Origin: Oasisia sp. SBJ-2009
Taxonomy: Eukaryota > Annelida > Polychaeta > Sabellida > Siboglinidae
Assembly (NCBI GenBank): GCA_964017155.1
Contig: OZ024864.1
Coordinates: 37,933,230-37,997,229 of the forward strand
Direction: 5' to 3'
DNA: 64,000 nucleotides
The translations under genes and the position numbers were made by a program. Below are positions 59,801 to 64,000 of the stretch, in pieces. The notes beneath the pieces are model-generated. The model had not been told where the DNA came from. It saw only the letters and a program-made list of their open reading frames with translations, and did not search any database. Numbering within the stretch: the first letter of the stretch is position 1; every line of letters begins with the position of its first letter.

Positions 59801-61340
59801 ATTGCAGCAGAATCACCGGAAGATGCACCAAGCAGGACAACACACCACGTGGTCTGCAATTAAAAGTGATGCAATGAAGGGAAAGACCGATGATATTCCA
59901 ATGTCTTGTCAACACCTGGAAGACGTTTGCAGTGAACTATCAAAGGAAAAATTAAGACTAATACAAATTAAATGTATACTTGATCTGTTATACCTGCGTG
60001 CTAATTTGTGTAAGGAAAATACAAATACAAAATCAGTGTCTGCTGTATTGCATCAACCAAATCGTTTCTTTACGGGATGCTCCAAATGCACTATAAATAT
60101 ATATTAAACTGTTAACACAACATACAACGGAACATTCACTAGGAACTCAGATGCACAAGACAAGTAAGGTACGCTAGCAAACTTATAACTGGAGCGAATG
60201 CCGGTTATTTATATACAAGTGGCCAACATGTGTTACCGTTTGCACTGCAGTAACAATCCCCAACTTAACAAAACTCGATGTTACGCAAATGAGTTGGTAC
60301 CGAGGGTGGAGGAATGTCCAGTAATTCCCCCGCTGAAGTGGGAAATATATTAAATAAAGTATTTGTCTACGCCATATATCTACCAATAAAACCATTCAGA
60401 GGCGCATTACACTTTACATGAATATACAGGTTACCTAAAAATAAAAAATAGAGACGTAGTTGTAAAATAAATAGATCAGAAAAAAACAAAAATGTTCAAT
60501 ATGAATAAATACAATTAATCTTAATAATACTAAAATACTCATACTGATATATAATAGTTAATTATATTACAATGTAAGAAATAAATATTAAAATAGTTGA
60601 TAAATAATATATATTAAAAATAGTAGATATTAAAACTAAATAGTAGTAAAATATAAATAATAAAATAGTTGATAAATAGTACATATTAAAAATGATCGGA
60701 TATTAAAAGATTGTTCTTTTAAAGTGAAGATGCTCTTTTAAACAGAAGTGGAAAAAGTACCCTTATTCAGATGGACGTCGCCAAGGCTAAAAAAAGGTTG
60801 ACAGTTTCGCCGGTGTTCCCCAGTAAGGCTTGACAAATAACAACTTTAAAGGGTATAGAGCTCTGGCAGTATCCCCTGAAGTAAGCCAAAAGTACCTTTA
60901 AATATCTATGTGATCGACGCCAAGGCTAACATTTCCGGTGGGTATTTAGCGGAAATTCGCTACCCAAGACTAAGCAGCAAATAGTCTTTGTGATGTTGGA
61001 TGATGGGTTCTATAGTCCGTAGTGGATAAAACATTTGGCTCAAATAACCATTCTGAGCTCCTGGTTTAACTCAAATGTTTCAACAGACGCATGAGGAAAT
61101 GATGGTTGTTATCTTTTCGACTACCCTGAGTTCACTGAACTTTTAACACGACATAAATGCAAAAACTCCCTGGCAGACCTGTTCGATCAAACACGACATC
61201 GGCTTCTTCTTGAAGTATCCAGCCACCGTGCAATTAATGCGCAAAAACTATTGCTACATAAATATCCACCTGAGCCATGCACTATATTATACAGCTGAGT
61301 AAACTGCAGCTATGTAGAGTGAAACAACTTGCTCGGTGTT
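59801..61340. other. Non-coding stretch
   Basis: A 123-codon frame (59,736-60,107) starts inside the MITE and has no recognisable domain; it is not annotated as a gene. The rest is AT-rich. Confidence 0.4.
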
Positions 61341-61412
61341 TGACACGGCAGCAAAAGATTCGAATCCGGTTTCTCTAAAGCGGGAGTCCGAAGCTTTGGC
61401 CACTGCCCTACT
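61341..61412 (-). mobile_element. tRNA-like SINE head
   Basis: Minus strand: GTAGGGCAGTGGCCAAAGCT, later CCGGATTCGAATC. A- and B-box-like elements at tRNA spacing. Stems do not pair fully. Confidence 0.5.
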
Positions 61413-61939
61413 ATTGTCTAAAGTGGCTTTGACAAGTAATACTAAACGTCGACTGTACCGTTGTTGTAGACACAGTTCCTTGTCATGCAACACACGGTCA
61501 TCGTGACGAATAATATAACAGAACATATTAAGGTCAAATGTACTATCACTGTTGACTCTATTCCGTGAATCCTCCCAGTCTGTTACGGCCTGTCACTAAT
61601 CACGTCATTTCATGCAACTTCTCGCACGTATACAAACACGCTCTCACGTAAACTTATATACACGTGCGCGTACACTCACACACACTTTCTGGGTGTCGTC
61701 CAGCGTTGGAGGGTCATCCAGAGATGTTGAAATAGGCGCTGACTTGCTAGTTGACAAATCTGAGTAGGTCTGTTCAGCAGCTGTATGAATTGATCATTCA
61801 TACACTGTTCAGTGTCGCTCTTCTCAGACAGTGTCATCGGCGGAGCGAACAAGTGTCATGACACTGGACGAGGGACCGTACACAGTAGTTATTTGGCTAA
61901 GGATATTGTTGAGTGGTGTTCGCCAGCGTAGTTCAGCCT

Positions 61940-62700
61940 TTCCACCTATGGTACTTTCCACCTCTGGTACTTTCCACCTCTGGTACCTTCCATCTCTGGT
62001 ACTTTCCACCTCTGGTACTTTCCACCTCTGGTATATTCCACCTATGGTACTTTTCACCTCAGGTACTTCCCACCTCTGGGACTGTCCACCTCTTGTACTT
62101 TTCACATCTGGTACTTTCCACCTGTGGTACTTCCCACCTCTGGTACTTACCACCTCTGGTACTTTTCACCTCTGGTACTTTTCACCTCTGGTACTTTCCA
62201 CCTCTGGTACTTTCCACCTCTTGTACTTTCCACCTCTGGTACTTTCCACCTCTGGGACTTTCAGCCACTGGTACTTTCACCTCTGGTACTTACCACATTT
62301 GGTTCTTTTCACCTCTGGTACTTTCGGCCTCTGCTACTTTCCACGTCTGCTACATTCCACCTCTGGTACTTTTCACCTCTGGTACTTACCACCTCTGGTA
62401 CTTTTCACCTATGGTACTTTCTACCTCTGGTACCTTCCACCTCTGGTACTTTCCATCTCTGATACCTTCCACCTCTAGTACTTTTCACCTCTGGTACTTT
62501 CCACCTCTGTAACTTTTTACCTGTGGTACTTTCCACCTCTGGCACTTTCCACCTCTGGTACCTTCCACCTCTGGTACTTTCCACCTCTGTAACTTTTTAC
62601 CTGTGGTACTTTCCACCTCTGGCACTTTCCACCTCTGGTACCTTCCACCTCTGGTACTTTCCGCTTCTGGTACTTTTCACCTCTGGTACTTTCCACCACT
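61940..62700. repeat. 16-bp minisatellite CTTTCCACCTCTGGTA
   Basis: About 47 imperfect units. A 66-bp block (62,511-62,577) is repeated immediately at 62,589-62,655, showing a higher-order duplication. Open frames are artefacts. Confidence 0.95.
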
Positions 62701-62758
62701 TTCTGGTACTGGGTGAAGACGATTAGGATATTATAGGCATTTGGTCCTGTGCGTCCTG

Positions 62759-62813
<55 letters not shown>

Positions 62814-62832
62814 TGTGTGTTTGTGTGTGAGA
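62759..62832. repeat. (TG)n microsatellite
   Basis: TG run with two TTTG interruptions. Confidence 0.95.
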
Positions 62833-62914
62833 GTGTTTGTGTGGTGTGTGGGGGGGGTATGTGTGTATACCTGCTCGTCTGTGTACGAGTGGTTGTGTAA
62901 CGGAAGTTCGAAAA

Positions 62915-62918
<4 letters not shown>

Positions 62919-62977
<59 letters not shown>
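62919..62977. repeat. (TA)n microsatellite
   Basis: TA run with one TGTA interruption. Confidence 0.95.
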
Positions 62978-62983
<6 letters not shown>

Positions 62984-63294
62984 CACTCAAGCAATCAGTG
63001 TAACAATATATACTGTACTGATTACTGCATTGTCACTTGAACGGACATAGTGTGTAGCGTACGTACAACAAATCAAAAGAAATATCTGATTAGAATATAA
63101 AATATAACATAATATAGGTAACAGCACATTAATGGCTAATGTCGTCAAGGTCACTGGAAAGAATAGTTAACCACATGGACACTTGGAGTGCATTTCTTCA
63201 CAGTGTAACATCCGCGTTACATGCACCCTGATGGCAAAGTGTCAAACATGGAATAAACAACACGACTGTCATTGACTAAGATAAAACGAGCCAT

Positions 63295-64000
63295 CCGAAG
63301 TTCTTGTTATTCACAACATTGAAGGATGTCTCTCTGCGTCTCTCCAATCTTCTCAAAAGTGTTCTTATTCTTAGTACCCAGGTTGAAATACCAGCAAATA
63401 ACAAAGAACACTCCCGATAACAGACTAGTAAAACAAATTTTAATTGTTTTTAACACGATAAAACGAAGTTTGTTTTCTAAGTAAATAAAGGCGCTGCTGA
63501 CATGTCTTGACACTAAATCCAATGTTGTCAACAGATGTCAGTTTGTTATCAAACACTGTCCCTAAGTATGTGTAGTTAGTGAAAATTGCAACCACTTGAT
63601 AATTAACTGTGCCTTATCAGAACGGTGTGTTATGCCATGTCGATTACAAACACGTTGGTCTTACATACATCACATTTTAAATAGGACTCATCACAACACT
63701 CAACAAACTCTCGCAGAGCCAGGCCATGACGTAGTTTACACTAGAAACCTGCCTGCATGAACACTTCTACAACAGTCAGTGTAGAAGTTGTATAAATGGG
63801 GTGAGAAACCATAACGTTGAGGCGAACCCGTGTCATACAATCTCATGTCAGAACGTTTCCGATTCACAAAACACACTGAGGGCAAAACGACAACAAAATC
63901 ACAAATGAATTCATATGCTAATATGTGAGGCTGCATCATATTAAAAGCCGACGAGAAATCGGCGAAAATAATGTTGATATGTGCAATTGTTTTATCACGG
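63295..64000 (-). mobile_element. Decayed LINE reverse transcriptase running off the window
   Basis: Minus strand from the right edge: HINIIFADFSSAFNMMQPHI (palm motif A, F.DFSSAFNTI.P), then TGSPQRYGFSPHLYNFYTD (motif B, TGAPQG..LSP.L), then LREFVECCDESYLKCDVCKT (the V..F..WCD.N.L.LN..KT block), then LSGVFFVICWYFNLGTKNKN near the C-terminus. Motif C is not recognisable. This pattern belongs to the L2/CR1/Rex group. Multiple frameshifts. Confidence 0.88.

Noticed and set aside
59736..60107. 123-codon open frame
   Set aside because: Begins inside a MITE relic, with no domain, no upstream signals and AT-driven composition.
61824..62990. Frames of 100-215 codons on both strands
   Set aside because: Produced by the 16-bp minisatellite plus TG/TA tracts; no domain or start context.

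Overview
The window is animal nuclear DNA, AT-rich, intron-rich and heavily loaded with micro- and minisatellites, decayed LINE reverse transcriptases, tRNA-derived SINEs and short inverted-repeat DNA transposons. The repeat style fits a marine invertebrate, perhaps a mollusc or other lophotrochozoan, but nothing here fixes the species. Nothing looks prokaryotic or viral.

Bases 1-37,300 hold one recognisable plus-strand gene: the C-terminal part of centriolin (CNTRL), a coiled-coil protein of the maternal centriole and midbody. It is identified by exon-by-exon agreement with human centriolin recalled from memory; no alignment was run. Nine unique exons (393-8865, 352 codons) are followed by a block of eight exons that is present twice. 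Copy A (about 8,930-20,160) has intact exons A1-A5, but A6-A8 are broken by a TAG, a one-base deletion, a TGA and a deletion that removes a splice acceptor. Copy B (about 27,665-37,310) is open throughout and ends in a clean stop at 35,081, with a poly(A) signal at 36,240. About 7.5 kb of unrelated DNA separates the copies. The copies also differ by clean insertions: a 1,087-bp foldback transposon with an 8-bp target duplication in A, and two TTAA-flanked elements in B. Their minisatellite lengths differ as well. One upstream exon (393-519) carries an in-frame TGA.

Many CNTRL introns contain tandem arrays. In three of them the repeat unit is a copy of that intron's own 5' splice-site region, so donor-like sites are multiplied.

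Bases 37,300-64,000 show no second well-supported gene. They hold LINE relics (41,345-42,470 minus; 51,118-52,520 plus; 56,110-56,400 minus; 63,295-64,000 minus), a palindromic element family (50,889-52,682 split by a LINE; 56,640-57,100; a diverged copy near 59,560), a 1.5-kb element with 190-bp inverted ends (39,597-41,126), SINEs, and very long simple repeats: (CCGT)n/(CCAT)n, (CT)n, an 800-bp purine tract, a perfect 266-bp TG run and an (AAGGC)n tract. Two weak coding candidates are a possible terminal exon at 44,841-45,049 and a small six-cysteine secreted peptide ORF at 58,722-58,919.
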